Positions 10,985 through 22,690 of a DNA stretch of 64,000 bases are shown here, in pieces; position 1 is the first letter of the stretch; each line of letters begins with the position of its first letter. Under the pieces are notes generated by a model. The model saw only the letters and a program-made list of their open reading frames with translations. It was not told where the DNA came from and did no database searches. The stretch comes from Sthenelais limicola (taxonomy: Eukaryota > Annelida > Polychaeta > Phyllodocida > Sigalionidae), in contig OW804096.1 of assembly GCA_942159475.1 (NCBI GenBank), positions 16,578,906 to 16,642,905 on the forward strand, read 5' to 3'. The position numbers were made by a program, and so were the translations under genes.

Positions 10985-11522
10985 TATAATATCCTCCGGA
11001 CAGAGCTGACGGAACTGAGAAAAAAAAACAGCTGGGGAGATCACACATTCCCAAAACATGCCTGACAAAAAACCCTACTACTAGTAGATGCTCCCTGGAC
11101 TCTATGGGAGTCATTGTTATATCATATTACGTAACAATGACGTAATGGTGATTAACCAGCCTCTTAATTATCCTTTTCTCTTTTTTCAGATTTTATCTTA
11201 TCATTCTCAATGCCTGAGACCCATCCATGATGGATAGAGCGTATTTTTGTAATGTATTAAATATAATATTGGCCTTAACAAAATAAAAAAAAAAAAGAAT
11301 TCTTATACTGCTTATATCACACAATTCGTAGATATTTTTAACAACAGCTAAGATTGAGAAAAATGTATAATGTTTTCAACTGAATAAATATATTTAAAAG
11401 AACATAACTTATATATTTCCTGGCAACACCCCCCATGTTGATTTGATTTGATTTGAAAACTTGTATTTGCCATTAGAGGAGATTCTTCAGCATAAGGGAG
11501 CTTTCCAGTTCCTCAATAGCAT

Positions 11523-11939
11523 ATATGTGATGTGTTTCAGGAAAATGAGTCATAAGTCGCAAAAAATAGATTTTTAGATACCATTATATTTGAAAAGATG
11601 AGATCAAGCTGATTCCAACGATAGTAAAGAGTCTATTAATCTAATAAGTATTTCTAGATTTTAAGTTTGATATTTTCGTTTTTGAAAAAAAAAGTTTCCA
11701 ATATTTCTGGAGGTCAGTAAACAGTAAAGTAACTAAATGTAGTCCATATGAGGACCTTTAAAACTAATAGATATATTATATAGATTGTCCTGAAATTTAA
11801 TACACCAATTGATATAAGTCTAAGTGATAAACTCTCTCAACATCAGATCATTCCATCAATGTGATCTTGTGAAAAAAACACTTTGAAAAATATCAATTTT
11901 GCGACTTATGACCAATTTTTCTAAAACACATCACATATG
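11523..11939. mobile_element. Family B element below the last Epac exon
   Basis: Both tips are present (TATGTGATGTGTTTCAGG; CTAAAACACATCACATATG). It ends about 46 nt from the donor of exon 11986-12098. Confidence 0.9.
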
Positions 11940-11985
11940 TATTTCCAAGTAAAGGAATTAGAGATAGTATACTACTGTAACTTAC

Positions 11986-12098
11986 TTATAATGTGCTTGT
12001 ACACTTCCATCTGTGGACTGGGTATGTGTGGGGATCTTCTCCAGTACTAGCACGTCCTGTCCATGCTCTTTTAACCGTACTGTGTTAGCTTCTACATC
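11986..12098 (-). CDS. RAPGEF4: Epac exon: hinge and lid after second cAMP domain (last exon in window)
   Basis: The acceptor is TTATTTTCAG|GATGTA and the donor is CATTATAA|GTAAGT. It is 113 bp, phase 0 in and 2 out, and reads [20 protein letters not shown], then [21 protein letters not shown]2 has [20 protein letters not shown], the hinge that swings the lid when cAMP binds. The next exon should start with a base completing lysine and a sequence like YTVMSGTPEK. I did not find it below position 11986, so the REM, RA and CDC25-homology exons probably lie beyond the left edge. Confidence 0.96.
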
Positions 12099-12159
12099 CT
12101 GAAAATAACACAAGTATACAATAATGACAAGTTGCGATGTCAGGCTGTACCCAGCTTAT

Positions 12160-13425
12160 TAGAGACTCAGCCCATAGAGATAGACTCTGTATATTGTTTA
12201 GCTGGTCAGTAACTGAAGCCATAGAGATAACATAGGTTCTGTATATTGTTTAGCTGGTCAGTAACTGAAGCCATAGAGATACCATAGGCTCTGTATATTG
12301 TTTAGCTGGTCAGTAACTGAAGCCATAGAGATAACATAGGTTCTGTATATTGTTTAGCTGGTCAGTAACTCAAGCCATAGAGATAACATAGTTTCTGTAT
12401 ATTGTTTAGCTGGTCAGTAACTGAAGCCATAGAGATAACATAGGTTCTGTATATTGTTTAGCTGGTCAGTAACTGAAGCCATAGAGATAACATAGTTTCT
12501 GTATATTGTTTAGCTGGTCAGTAACTGAAGCCATAGAGATAACATAGTTTCTGTATATTGTTTAGCTGGTCAGTAACTCAAGCCATAGAGATAACATAGT
12601 TTCTGTATATTGTTTAGCCGGTCAGTAACTGAAGCCATAGAGATAACATAGGTTCTGTATATTGTTTAGCTGGTCAGTAACTGAAGCCATAGAGATAACA
12701 TAGGTTCTGTATATTGTTTAGCTGGTCAGTAACTGAAGCCATAGAGATAACATAGGTTCTGTATATTGTTTAGCTGGTCAGTAACTGAAGCCATAGAGAT
12801 AACATAGGTTCTGTATATTGTTTAGCTGGTCAGTAACTGAAGCCATAGAGATAACATAGGTTCTGTATATTGTTTAGCTGATCAGTAACTGAAGCCATAG
12901 AGATAACATACGTTCTGTATATTGTTTAGCTGGTCAGTAACTGAAGCCATAGAGATAACATAGGCTCTGTATATTGTTTAGCTGGTCAGTAACTGAAGCC
13001 ATAGAGATAACATAGGCTCTGTATATTGTTTAGCTGGTCAGTAACTGAAGCCATAGAGATAACATAGGCTCTGTATATTGTTTAGCTGGTCAGTAACTGA
13101 AGCCATAGAGATAACATAGGTTCTGTATATTGTTTAGCTGGTCAGTAACTGAAGCCATAGAGATAACATAGGTTCTGTATATTGTTTAGCTGGTCAGTAA
13201 CTGAAGCCATAGAGATAACATAGGTTCTGTATATTGTTTAGCTGATCAGTAACTGAAGCCATAGAGATAACATACGTTCTGTATATTGTTTAGCTGGTCA
13301 GTAACTGAAGCCATAGAGATAACATAGGCTCTGTATATTGTTTAGCTCGTCAGTAACTGAAGCCATAGAGATAACATAAGCTATGTATATTGTTTAGCTG
13401 GTCAGTAACTGAAGCGATATTGCTT
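12160..13425. repeat. 52-bp minisatellite (about 24 copies)
   Basis: The unit contains CTGTATATTGTTTAGCTGG, TCAGTAACTGAAGCCATAG and AGATAACATAGGTT, and is very homogeneous. It lies in the intron between the Epac exons at 13876 and 12098. On the gene strand each unit has an acceptor-like GGCTTCAG, but I see no copy of exon sequence in it. Confidence 0.95.
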
Positions 13426-13875
13426 GCGGGCAATACACGGTCAACCTAATTTTTGGTACACTGTGCACATGAGTGCTTTTTGATCTTCCACAGTTCCAGC
13501 TCTTCTTCGGGCTATGTTTTTGGAGCGAATCAAGCTAAAGAAATAATTACTATTCATTCCTCAAAATTGCTGTAGATCATATTAATGTAACATTAGTTTA
13601 GTGTGCGGTGTGAAATAAACACAGAACAACCCTTGAATTCTCTGCATCGTGAGTATTCACTCCCGCCACAAATCCTGGGTAGTTCTGTCTATATAGATCT
13701 AGGCTACCTAGGCCTCCAAAAGAAATTAATTACAATTATAATTAAAAGATAAATGGATATAATGAAGCGAGGGAGGATCAGGACATCATCAGTAAGATGG
13801 CTTTGTTATTATGGTACAGATGAAAATTAAATCTATTAAATCCATTTTAATAATATCAAAATATTATACACTTAC

Positions 13876-13954
13876 CCTGAGAATCCTATTGAAATCTTCT
13901 TTGTCTACTCGGAGAAAATGACAGTTATCCTCTCTTAGTACTATAGTTGCAGCC
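13876..13954 (-). CDS. RAPGEF4: Epac exon: cAMP phosphate-binding cassette, second half
   Basis: The acceptor is TTCTTCCCAG|GGCTGC and the donor is CTCAGG|GTAAGT. It is 79 bp. The first base completes the invariant arginine, followed by [20 protein letters not shown] and FNRILR. EPAC2 has [20 protein letters not shown], so this is the most conserved stretch visible. An inverted-repeat element (family B) begins about 47 nt upstream of the acceptor. Confidence 0.97.
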
Positions 13955-14000
13955 CTGGGAAGAAAAGAAAAAATAGAAATAAAAAATGAAACTCTGAAAA

Positions 14001-14402
14001 GTGTGATGTGTTAGAGGAAAATGGGTCACACATCGCAAAATTGAAATTGATATTTTTATATGTCATATCTTTGTTGTAATGGTTTATCTTTGGGGTTTCT
14101 AGTCCTTGGAGTCGCATGAATACATGTATCAAATTTGGAGACGGTGCATTAAATATATCAATGCATTTCTAAAGTCATCCTATAAAGTATATTTAGCTAC
14201 TTTACTAGTAATCGTCGACCTAAAACTATTGCAACCTGGTTTTTCAAAACTAAAAAATATCACACTTAAAAAAAGAAATACGTATTATATGTCCCAATGT
14301 TTACTATCATTGGAATCGCCTGATCTCATATTTTAAAAAAAGATAATATCTCAAAATCTATTTTTGGCGACTTGTGACTCATTTTTCTGTAACATATCAC
14401 AA
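14001..14402. mobile_element. Family B element above exon 13876-13954
   Basis: Starts TGTGATGTGTTAGAGGAAAA and ends TTTCTGTAACATATCACA, about 47 nt upstream of the exon. Confidence 0.85.
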
Positions 14403-15390
14403 TGTAATTTCTTCTGAGGAAATCTTTACTTTAAACGTTCCATGCTATTTCCCTCGCTTGTAAAGGAAATCCCTAATGTCCTACTGTAAGAATGACAATT
14501 AGCATTGTCTGTATAACAAACTCCTTCCACAAAGGTGCCTAGCAAGGGAGACTAAGGAAAGACCGGACTGTCTAGATGTTACAATGCTTACAAATAACAC
14601 TATTCACCCTTATCATCCCAAATTGCACAGAACAGAACAAATATAATAGAGATAAAATACGAGGGAAAGCTAATTCTTTTACAATGGAGGAAATATCAAT
14701 TTTCCAGTATTCAATTCTGCACATGTATGCGCAAAGGATTAAAGGAAGAAAGAATAAACTCTCGATTTAACAGGAAATTCAACTTGAAAATGTAGCACAT
14801 GTCTAAATTTGTCAATAATATTTGTTAATAAAAACACCCCAAAACATCCAGAATGTGTAATAATATGTTCTGGATAACAGGAGCCTGTTATCATATTTTC
14901 TTATCTCTAATTTTACATGTTCCATGCTATAAAACCAGACCATGGTTGACATTTATGTTAAATCATATTACGCAATGATTGTGTAACAGTGATTAACCAC
15001 ATTATTATCAATATTCCAAAATAATTATCATTAACACTAATTATTACTTATTAAATTAATTAATCAACCATGACCATTCTACAAATCATGTGTATCATTT
15101 GGATAATAAAATTATGTCAGTTGGATCCTGAGCAAGCCTCGAGTCTCTATTTATTTCTCCTTCTACAATAGCTCTAAAATATTCTAAATATGTATTATAT
15201 AAGTTATAAACCAAGTTATATATATAATATATGTATTTTTTATTCTGATCACGTTCAATAACAATTACATTTGCCAGAATTTGGATGGCTGCCTCTGCCT
15301 TAGCAGGAGCAACCCAATTAGTTCATTACAAGTTATTTTACCTTTATAAGAACACGGAAGCGATGACATTAATTTTGTTATAACACTTAC
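14403..15390. other. Intronic DNA, nothing recognised
   Basis: AT-rich, no tandem structure and no familiar inverted-repeat tips. Confidence 0.6.
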
Positions 15391-15458
15391 CTGGGAGAAT
15401 CGTTGACTAGAGCTAGTTTACCAAAGTCATCCCCTTCATGTAGGGTGCAAACAACACC
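15391..15458 (-). CDS. RAPGEF4: Epac exon: cAMP phosphate-binding cassette, first half
   Basis: The acceptor is CTCTTGCAG|GGTGTT and the donor is TCCCAG|GTAAGTG. It is 68 bp, phase 0 in and 2 out, and reads GVVCTLHEGDDFGKLALVND then SP plus two bases of an arginine codon. The FGKLALVND motif has lysine where PKA has glutamate. Vertebrate EPAC2 also has lysine and EPAC1 has glutamine at this position, which marks the protein as an Epac and leans towards EPAC2. The cAMP-phosphate arginine codon is split by the intron. Confidence 0.96.
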
Positions 15459-15499
15459 CTGCAAGAGACAAAAACATTATGTAATAAAGGATTTGGATT

Positions 15500-15735
15500 T
15501 AAAACTTATAGAAAACATGATATGTTCAGTTCAGCATGGAATATTTAACATTGATCTCATGTAAATAGCCATGTTTTTTATGTTTTAATAAAAAAGACTT
15601 CATCTATCCCTTAATGCTTTAGTTTATATAGATGATTTATGCAAGCAATGATATTGGGGAAAGGATCCTTCCATTTCTTGATAAAAATGTTGCTGAATAT
15701 TTGTATGTCAGATTTGAACTGAATCCATAGAAGTC
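15500..15735. mobile_element. Family C internal fragment
   Basis: Shares AACATGATATGTTCAG and TATTTGTATGTCAGATTTG with the full copies but lacks both tips. Confidence 0.75.
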
Positions 15736-15750
15736 TATGTGATTAACATA

Positions 15751-15988
15751 TGGGTCAGATTTTCAGACAATGTACAATTCAACTTCGTCAATCTTCTCAA
15801 ATAACCCAAATTTCAGACGGAAATAAAGTTCAAAATACAGTTCAACCTAACCAAACAGATTGCTAGAATCAATGCAATGCTGAATATACTCGAATTTACC
15901 TAGTATTGACCTAAATTGCAGTCTAACCTAACAGAATTTACTCAATGTGTACAGCTGCCAATTGTACATTTTCTGAAAATCTGGCCCA
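15751..15988. mobile_element. Family A inverted-repeat element close to an Epac donor
   Basis: Both tips are intact. The right tip ends about 70 nt from the donor of exon 16060-16136. Confidence 0.9.
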
Positions 15989-16059
15989 TATACAATATAG
16001 CAGTAAATGAGGCATCAGTATTTAATTCTAAATCAGTCTAAATAACAAGTAAGACTCAC

Positions 16060-16136
16060 CTTTCCATATATAACTACATTAACAGCACCTTTCAATATGA
16101 TATACCACGATTTACCCTCGTCGCCCTGGTTAAATA
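16060..16136 (-). CDS. RAPGEF4: Epac exon: beta-barrel of second cAMP domain
   Basis: The acceptor is TGTTTTCAG|TATTTA and the donor is GGAAAG|GTGAGT. It is 77 bp, phase 1 in and 0 out. It encodes a split leucine followed by [16 protein letters not shown] and AVNVVIYGK. The EPAC2 counterpart is [20 protein letters not shown]. These are early strands of the cyclic-nucleotide jelly roll, with the glycine turn motif. Confidence 0.96.
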
Positions 16137-17279
16137 CTGAAAACACAAATAGATGTAATATTAATACAAAGTCATTATATCAGATGTCATGATAAAAGTT
16201 GTGTTACATGGTTAATCCTGTGACCGATAACTTTGCACTCTTTTGCTTTTCCTGGAATCTAAAAGTGAAACAAAGTTGGTTCAGAGAGCAGAGTTTTTAC
16301 CAATGAATCATATCAAGGGATGTGATATTCTTCACATTTTTAGTTTTTACTTGTTCAGAATACTGTACAGTACATGCACACGTGTGCAGAACAACCAAGA
16401 TGGTTAAAGTTTCACCACAAAAATTACATCAGTTGGAGAAGGTTGAAAGAATTTATAGTTGAATACTTAGAAAATTAAGTGAACGAGTAGTATCTTTAAT
16501 ATAGGTAATCAGCAACAAACTACCCTTATAAACCAGCTTCAAAAGGATCTAATCCCTAGTTAGGGGGTGTATATCACGCCTTCTAAGGTCACCTACAATA
16601 TGTGTAATCTGCTAATTAACAGAATTGACCTCATGATTAATGTCTGTATATCTAATGGTTAACAAACCACTGGTGCTATGTGCATGTTCACTATCGTCGC
16701 GTCTACGAATAGATGAGGAACAGAAGAGAACGGGATGTATTTCTTGATGTCAACAGTTCTGGCGGATTTGTTGATAGGCTGAATAAAATTAGTTGTAAAA
16801 AAAAAAAAAAAAAAAATTACATCAGTTGCCATGCCTACTTCTAAAGAGCTTAAATATAGTCAGAACACTGAGACGTCATAACGGTGAAACAACCTAAAGT
16901 TGACACGTCAAATTCAAAATTTCTTTTGTGCAAATTTCCATTTTTTACCCAGAATTCAATAAAAATGAGTAATTTCAAACTTTCAGAATTTTCAATTTTT
17001 TGAAATTTCAATTTTCAGAAATTTCGTTTTTAATTTGACAATTATTTTGACTGAGAAAGTTTTCAGGAAAATAATTGTAACTGTTGGCCGATAAAATCAC
17101 AGTGTCTTGTATGTTACCGCATGTTAACAGTGGCTAAAAACAGAGGCAACTATTGCAATGGCAGACAAGGCTTCTGCGGGAAATTCAAGACGTCAGGTCA
17201 AATCACACTTTCCCTCTCCTGGAGTGTCATGCAATTTGCAACGCCTCAATCAATTACAAACCTCCATCGTGCCATTAGG
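16137..17279. other. Intronic DNA with A run and AT-rich palindromic tract
   Basis: It holds a 21-A run near 16797 and, at 16960-17040, a series of TTTCAGAATTT/GAAATTTC words able to fold on themselves. No gene is seen. Confidence 0.55.
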
Positions 17280-18425
17280 TATATTAATATAAATACTCAC
17301 ACACAGTGCCAGCCTTGGGGTGAGACTCATATATTAATATACTCACACACAGTGCCAGCCTTGGGGTGAGACTCAAACATTAATATAAATACTCACACAC
17401 AGTGCCAGACTTGGGGTGAGACTCAAACATTAATATAAATACTCACACACAGTGCCAGCCTAGGGGTAAGACTCATATATTAATATAAATACTCACACAC
17501 AGTGCCAGCCTTGGGGTGGGACTCAAACATTAATATAAATACTCACACACAGTGCCAGCCTTGGGGTGGGACTCAAACATTAATATAAATACTCACACAC
17601 AGTGCCAGCCTTGGGGTGAGACTCAAACATTAATATAAATACTCACACACAGTGCCAGCCTTGGGGTGAGATTCAAACATTAATATAAATACTCACACAC
17701 AGTGCCAGCCTTGGGGTGAGACTCAAACATTAATATAAATACTCACACACAGTGCCAGCCTTGGGGTGAGACTCAAACATTAATATAAATACTCACACAC
17801 AGTGCCAGCCTTGGGGTGAGACTCAAACATTAATATAAATACTCACACACAGTGCCAGCCTTGGGGTGAGACTCAAACATTAATATAAATACTCACACAC
17901 AGTGCCAGCCTTGGGGTGAGACTCATATATTAATATACTCACACACAGTGCCAGCCTTGGGGTGAGACTCAAACATTAATATAAATACTCACACACAGTG
18001 CCAGCCTTGGGGTGAGATTCAAACATTAATATAAATACTCACACACAGTGCCAGCCTTGGGGTGAGACTCAAACATTTATATAAATACTCACACACAGTG
18101 CCAGCCTTGGGGTGAGACTCAAACATTAATATAAATACTCACACACAGTGCCAGCCTTGGGGTGAGACGCAAACATTAATATAAATACTCACACACAGTG
18201 CCAGCCTTGGGGTGAGACTCAAACATTAATATAAATACTCACACACAGTGCCAGCCTTGGGGTGAGACTCAAACATTAATATAAATACTCACACACAGTG
18301 CCAGCCTTGGGGTGAGACTCAAACATTAATATAAATACTCACACACAGTGCCAGCCTTGGGGTGAGACCCAAACATTAATATAAATACTCACACACAGTG
18401 CCAGCCTTGGGGTGAGATTCAAACA
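17280..18425. repeat. 50-bp splice-donor minisatellite (about 23 copies)
   Basis: The plus-strand unit contains ACTCACACACAGTGCCAGCC and TTGGGGTGAGACTCAAACAT, then TAATATAAAT. On the gene's strand this is CACCCCAAGGCTGGCACTGT|GT followed by GTGAGTATT, the end and donor of exon 18393-18538. Copies are nearly identical; two lack the AAAT spacer. Confidence 0.97.
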
Positions 18426-18538
18426 CAAGGACAGAGGCGAGTTCCCGCTTGACCATGGTAGAGAGGTGAGACAAAGCCTTGATATGGAGCAGTTCCTCAT
18501 AGATAGTCTCCAGATCCTCCATCGTGCGCTCGTGCGGA
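18393..18538 (-). CDS. RAPGEF4: Epac exon: start of second cyclic-nucleotide-binding domain
   Basis: The acceptor is GCACTTGCAG|TCCGCA and the donor is ACTGTGT|GTGAGT. It is 146 bp, phase 1 in and phase 1 out. It reads [20 protein letters not shown], then [19 protein letters not shown] and [13 protein letters not shown]2 has the same [16 protein letters not shown] helix that opens the second cAMP domain. The last about 32 nt of this exon and its donor form the repeat unit of the minisatellite that follows in the intron (17280-18425). Read-through of the donor gives an in-frame TAA after six codons. Confidence 0.96.
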
Positions 18539-18698
18539 CTGCAAGTGCAAGCATCAAACCAAATTAGCATTCATGTGTACTGGCCCTGCAGTGACCATGG
18601 GACAAATAGCACAGTCAGTAAAGCATTTAACCCACAATTCTAACTAAAGGTTTCATGGTTGTTTCTAGTACTTTTAGATGGACGTACTGATCCATATG

Positions 18699-18879
18699 TG
18701 GGTGAAATCGACAGAAAATGTATAATTCTTCTCCGCCAATTCTCTCAAATATTCCAAATTTAAGACAAATCAGGTTCAAAATTCAGTTTGACATAACCAG
18801 ACAGACTGTTTAAATCGATGGAGTACTAAATGAACTCAGATATACCTAGTATTGACGATTGTTCAGTCTAATTTACCAG
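18699..18879. mobile_element. Family A inverted-repeat element, right end lost
   Basis: Left tip TGGGTGAAATCGACAGAAAA; the copy stops after the GTTCAGTCTAATTTA region. Confidence 0.75.
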
Positions 18880-19068
18880 CCTTCGGGAAAAGGAGAAAAT
18901 CAACAAAAATTGCCACCTCTATAACATTCAGACCTATAGATATGACATGGTCAGCATAGGGTTGATTGAACCAAAATAAAAAAAGCAGGGGGTGTTATTT
19001 AAGTTGTCGTTTGTTTATTGTAATGTTCACATTTTATACTGGGGCTCCATTTTATATCACAACTTTAG

Positions 19069-19208
19069 ATAGAACCTGATGAGAATGTGGTACAAGGGAC
19101 ACTATTATACTGTCCAAGATGTTTGATTTTTCCTGGGTTACGAAAAAAACCAAACATCGAGGACAGTATAATAGTGTCCTGAGTACCACATTCAAATTTA
19201 GGTTCTAT
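19069..19208. repeat. Long near-perfect hairpin (about 60-bp arms)
   Basis: The left arm holds GAATGTGGTAC, GGACACTATTATACTGTCC and GATGTTTG. The right arm reads back CAAACATC, GGACAGTATAATAGTGTCC and GTACCACATTC, then AGGTTCTAT against ATAGAACCT. The loop is about 20 nt. It could be a tiny inverted-repeat element or a small-RNA precursor. Confidence 0.85.
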
Positions 19209-19733
19209 ATTTACTCCCATGTTGCTATGCTTCCCTTATATGGCTATGTTTACTGGGGACAGAAAGTCATACCACACACGTTGAACTGGTGCAAATTACC
19301 ACGCTACTCCCGCCCATACAAATAGCATGTGGTACAAAAATCAACATGGAGTAAAGGTTGTTACCACCATGACAAACAGCCACCATCCACCTTTCTTGAA
19401 AGACCTTCAAATATACTATGAACAACAGTAAATTTCCCCCCTCCCTTATATCAAGTGTATATTACTACTAGACTGGGGCATTCCAACACAGTTTTAAAGC
19501 ATTTACAGGGTTGGGGTGGGGTCGGAGATAAACCAGTGTATGGAAAGAATGTATTCCTCCAATACGTCTTACTTTATGTATTACTTATCTGATTATAGAG
19601 CGGTAGATAAGCCGATTATAGTATTATGTAAATCTCTAAGAAATATGAAATTTCTATCTTGTTTTGTTTAGCTGTGATTGAGAATATTGTGCATTGCATA
19701 TAATGTTTTGGCTAAATAAAAATATTTAAATAC

Positions 19734-19766
<33 letters not shown>

Positions 19767-19984
19767 CTAAAGCTCTGTATGGACAAGTCTCACAGTCTAT
19801 AGGAAACACTTAGAGTGACAATATACATTTTGCCACTCCCGATGATATGTATTATTTCACCACTTATGCATCCATGCATCCAATACACAGTTTCATAACA
19901 ACCACTCGTTGCATTCTGTCTAAATAACTCAGGTTTAAAACACTATAGAATCTCTCATAAAACGTGTCAGCTCCTGCTAGAGTG
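19209..19984. other. Intronic DNA ending in a poly(A) run
   Basis: At 19680-19762 a GCTAAATAAAAATATTTAAA signal is followed by 29 A, like a retroposed 3' end. Related tails without long A runs are at 7945-8020 and 35870-35950. Confidence 0.5.
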
Positions 19985-20290
19985 ACAGCTGGAATGAGAC
20001 AAGGCAGTAGTAGCCATGTGAGTGACCATGGGTTGGAGTGACAGAGGTAGTGAGACAAGGCAGTAGTAGCCCTGTGAGTGACTATGGGTTGGAGTGACAG
20101 AGGTAGTGAGACAAGGCAGTAGCAGTCCTGTGAGTGACCATGGGTTGGAGTGACAGAGGTAGTGAGACAAGGCAGTAGTAGCCCTGTGAGTGTGGGAAGG
20201 AGTGACAGAGGTAGTGAGACAAGGCAGTAGCAGTCCTGTGAGTTACAATGGGGTGCAGTAACAGAGGTAGTGAGACAAGGCAGTAGTAGT
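19985..20290. repeat. 56-bp minisatellite, block 1
   Basis: The unit contains AGTGACAGAGGTAGTGAGAC, AAGGCAGTAGTAGCCCTGTG and AGTGACCATGGGTTGG. Copies are variable in length. It ends in a short AGT run. Confidence 0.9.
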
Positions 20291-22060
20291 AGTAGTATTC
20301 TCAGAATAGCCTGATTTTTAGATCTACAAATATAACGTTAAATATAATAAAGTGTTTACATACAGTTACTGAATTATCAATTATAGTCTATACGAGTTAT
20401 ACAATAAGTAAAAAAATATAACAGACCAATATATTATACCAATATAGTTCATATACTTAATATATATTCAGCTTGTAACATAAAAGAACCAACCCTCCAC
20501 CCGCGCCGTGCTCTCACACGCAGACCATTATACATGGAGTGGAGTGACAAGGAGTGACAGAGGTAGTGAGACAAGGCAGTAGTAGCTCTGAGAGTGTGGG
20601 AAGGAGTCACTGAGGTAGTGAGACAAGGCAATAGTAGCCCTGTGAGTGACCATGGGTTGGAGTGACAGAGGTAGTGTGACAAGGAAGTAGCAGCCCTGTG
20701 AGTGACCATGGGTTGGAGTGATAGAGGTAAAGAGACAAGGCAGTAGCAGCCCTGTGAATGACCATGGGTTGGAGTGATAGAGGTAGTGAGACAAGGCAGT
20801 AGCAGCCCTGTGAATGACCATGGGTTGGAGTGACAGAGGTAGTGAGACAAGGCAGTAGTAGCCTGTGAGTGACCATGGGAAGGAGTGACAGTGGTAGTGT
20901 GACAAGGCAGCAGGAAAAGATTTGATTTGCAAATATTTCATTCAGGACTAATAATTTTGATACATCTAGCATGAATATTCTCAGAATAGCCTGATTTTTA
21001 GATCTACAAATATAACATTAAATATAATAAAGGGTTTACATACAGTTACTGAATTATCAATTATAGTCTATACGAGTTATACAATAAGTAAAAAAATATA
21101 ACAGACCAATATATTATACCAATATAGTTCATATACTTAATATATATTCAGCTTGTAACATAAAAGAACCAACCCTCCACCCGCGCCGTGCTCTCACACG
21201 CAGACCATTATACATGGAGTGGAGTGACAAGGAGTGACAGAGGTAGTGAGACAAGGCAGTAGTAGCCCTGTGAGTGACCATGGGAAGGAGTGACAGAGGT
21301 AGTGAGACAAGGCAGTAGTAGCCCTGTGAGTGACCATGGGTTTGAGTGACAGAGGTAGTGAGACAAGGCAGTAGTAGCCCTGTCAGAGACCATGGGTTGG
21401 AGTGACAGAGGTAGTGAGACAAGGCAGTAGTAGCCCTGTCAGAGACCATGGGTTGGAGTGACAGAGGTAGTGAGACAAGGCAGTAGTAGCCCTGAGAGTG
21501 TGGAATGGAGTGACAGTGGTAGTGTGACAAGGCAGCAGGAAAAGATTTGATTTGCAAATATTTCATTCAGGACTAATAAACATTTTGATACATCTAGCAT
21601 TAATATTCTCAGAATAGCCTGATTTTTAGATCTACAAATATAACATTAAATATAATAAAGTGTTTACATACAGTTACTGAATTATCAATTATAGTCTATA
21701 CAAGTTATACAATAAGTAAAACATATAAAAGACAAATATATTATACCAATTTAGTCTATTTTGGGTCAGATTTCGCGTGCACTTATTATACTACAGACCG
21801 CGTTGGTCTAGTGGCGCCACCTGACGTGTTCCATCACGGACTAAAATCAATATACAACTCGGATTTAGCGTTTGAACGGTCTGTACGACCTACAGACCGC
21901 TCTCACGCTAAAATCCTCGTTGTCTATTGCTATAATAGTTCATATACTTAATATATATTCAGCTTGTAACATAAAAGAACCAACCCTCCACCCGCGCCGT
22001 GCTCTCACACGCAGACCATTATACATGGAGTGGAGTGACATGGAGTGACAGAGGCAGTGA
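20291..22060. repeat. Three large tandem blocks (about 630-690 bp), each with retro-end sequence plus 56-bp minisatellite
   Basis: The non-minisatellite part (ATATTCTCAGAATAGCCTG to CAGACCATTATACATGGAG) occurs at 20291-20535, 20975-21220 and 21600-22030. The 56-bp minisatellite lies between (20530-20910, 21225-21535). The third copy carries an extra about 180-bp GC-richer insert at 21760-21940. Related sequence also lies just below the Epac donor at 35023-35370. Confidence 0.85.
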
Positions 22061-22325
22061 GACAAGAAACAAATAGTTTCAATGTAATTCCACAATATTA
22101 ATTATTGAATAGAGGATTTCCAGATAATCTTGTTGAGTGTGAAACATAGTACATTAATCATAATTATGAGAGAGTGAACTTGACAATGGGGATCATTTGT
22201 TTCGCTGGCAGCTCTGAATGTATTTTAATTTTAATGTGATTATGACCATCTGCTTCTAGAAACTTTGAAGCTTTCAGGAGTCGGTATTCTATAGCAGCAC
22301 AAAATGTCATCTCCCTTGTGGTTAA

Positions 22326-22560
22326 TGGGTCAGATTTTCAGAAAATGCCCATTTGACAGCTCCTCATATTCGCTAACTATTGTTAATTAGACTGAGAAAA
22401 TATGAATAATGGATATATCAGTGTATCTTTGGCATTGTGTTGATAAAAAATGCCTCTTTCATGGTGTTAAACTGTACTTTGAACGTCACTTTTCTCTTTA
22501 ATTTTAGTTATTTGAGTGTATTGGTGAAGGTGAATTGTACATTTTCTGACGGTCTCACCC
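22326..22560. mobile_element. Family A inverted-repeat element
   Basis: Left TGGGTCAGATTTTCAGAAAA; right tip altered (TTTCTGACGGTCTCACCC). Confidence 0.85.
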
Positions 22561-22690
22561 TAATAATGAAAATATGGATATGTGATTTCAGTCTAGTGAT
22601 TAGATTAGATTAAGTTAGAAAACATTTGATCCAGTCATTGCCTGCAATAGGAGAAGGCACTCAGGCAGAAGGGAGTTTTCACCTTCTTGA

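Noticed and set aside
12160..13425. 52-bp array tested as a third splice-site minisatellite
   Set aside because: Its unit has an AG-like acceptor motif but no exon sequence from the flanking Epac exons, so no origin from a splice site can be claimed.
20449..21566. Minus-strand frames rich in SHYLCHSNPWS
   Set aside because: Translation of the 56-bp minisatellite; no start, splice or homology support.
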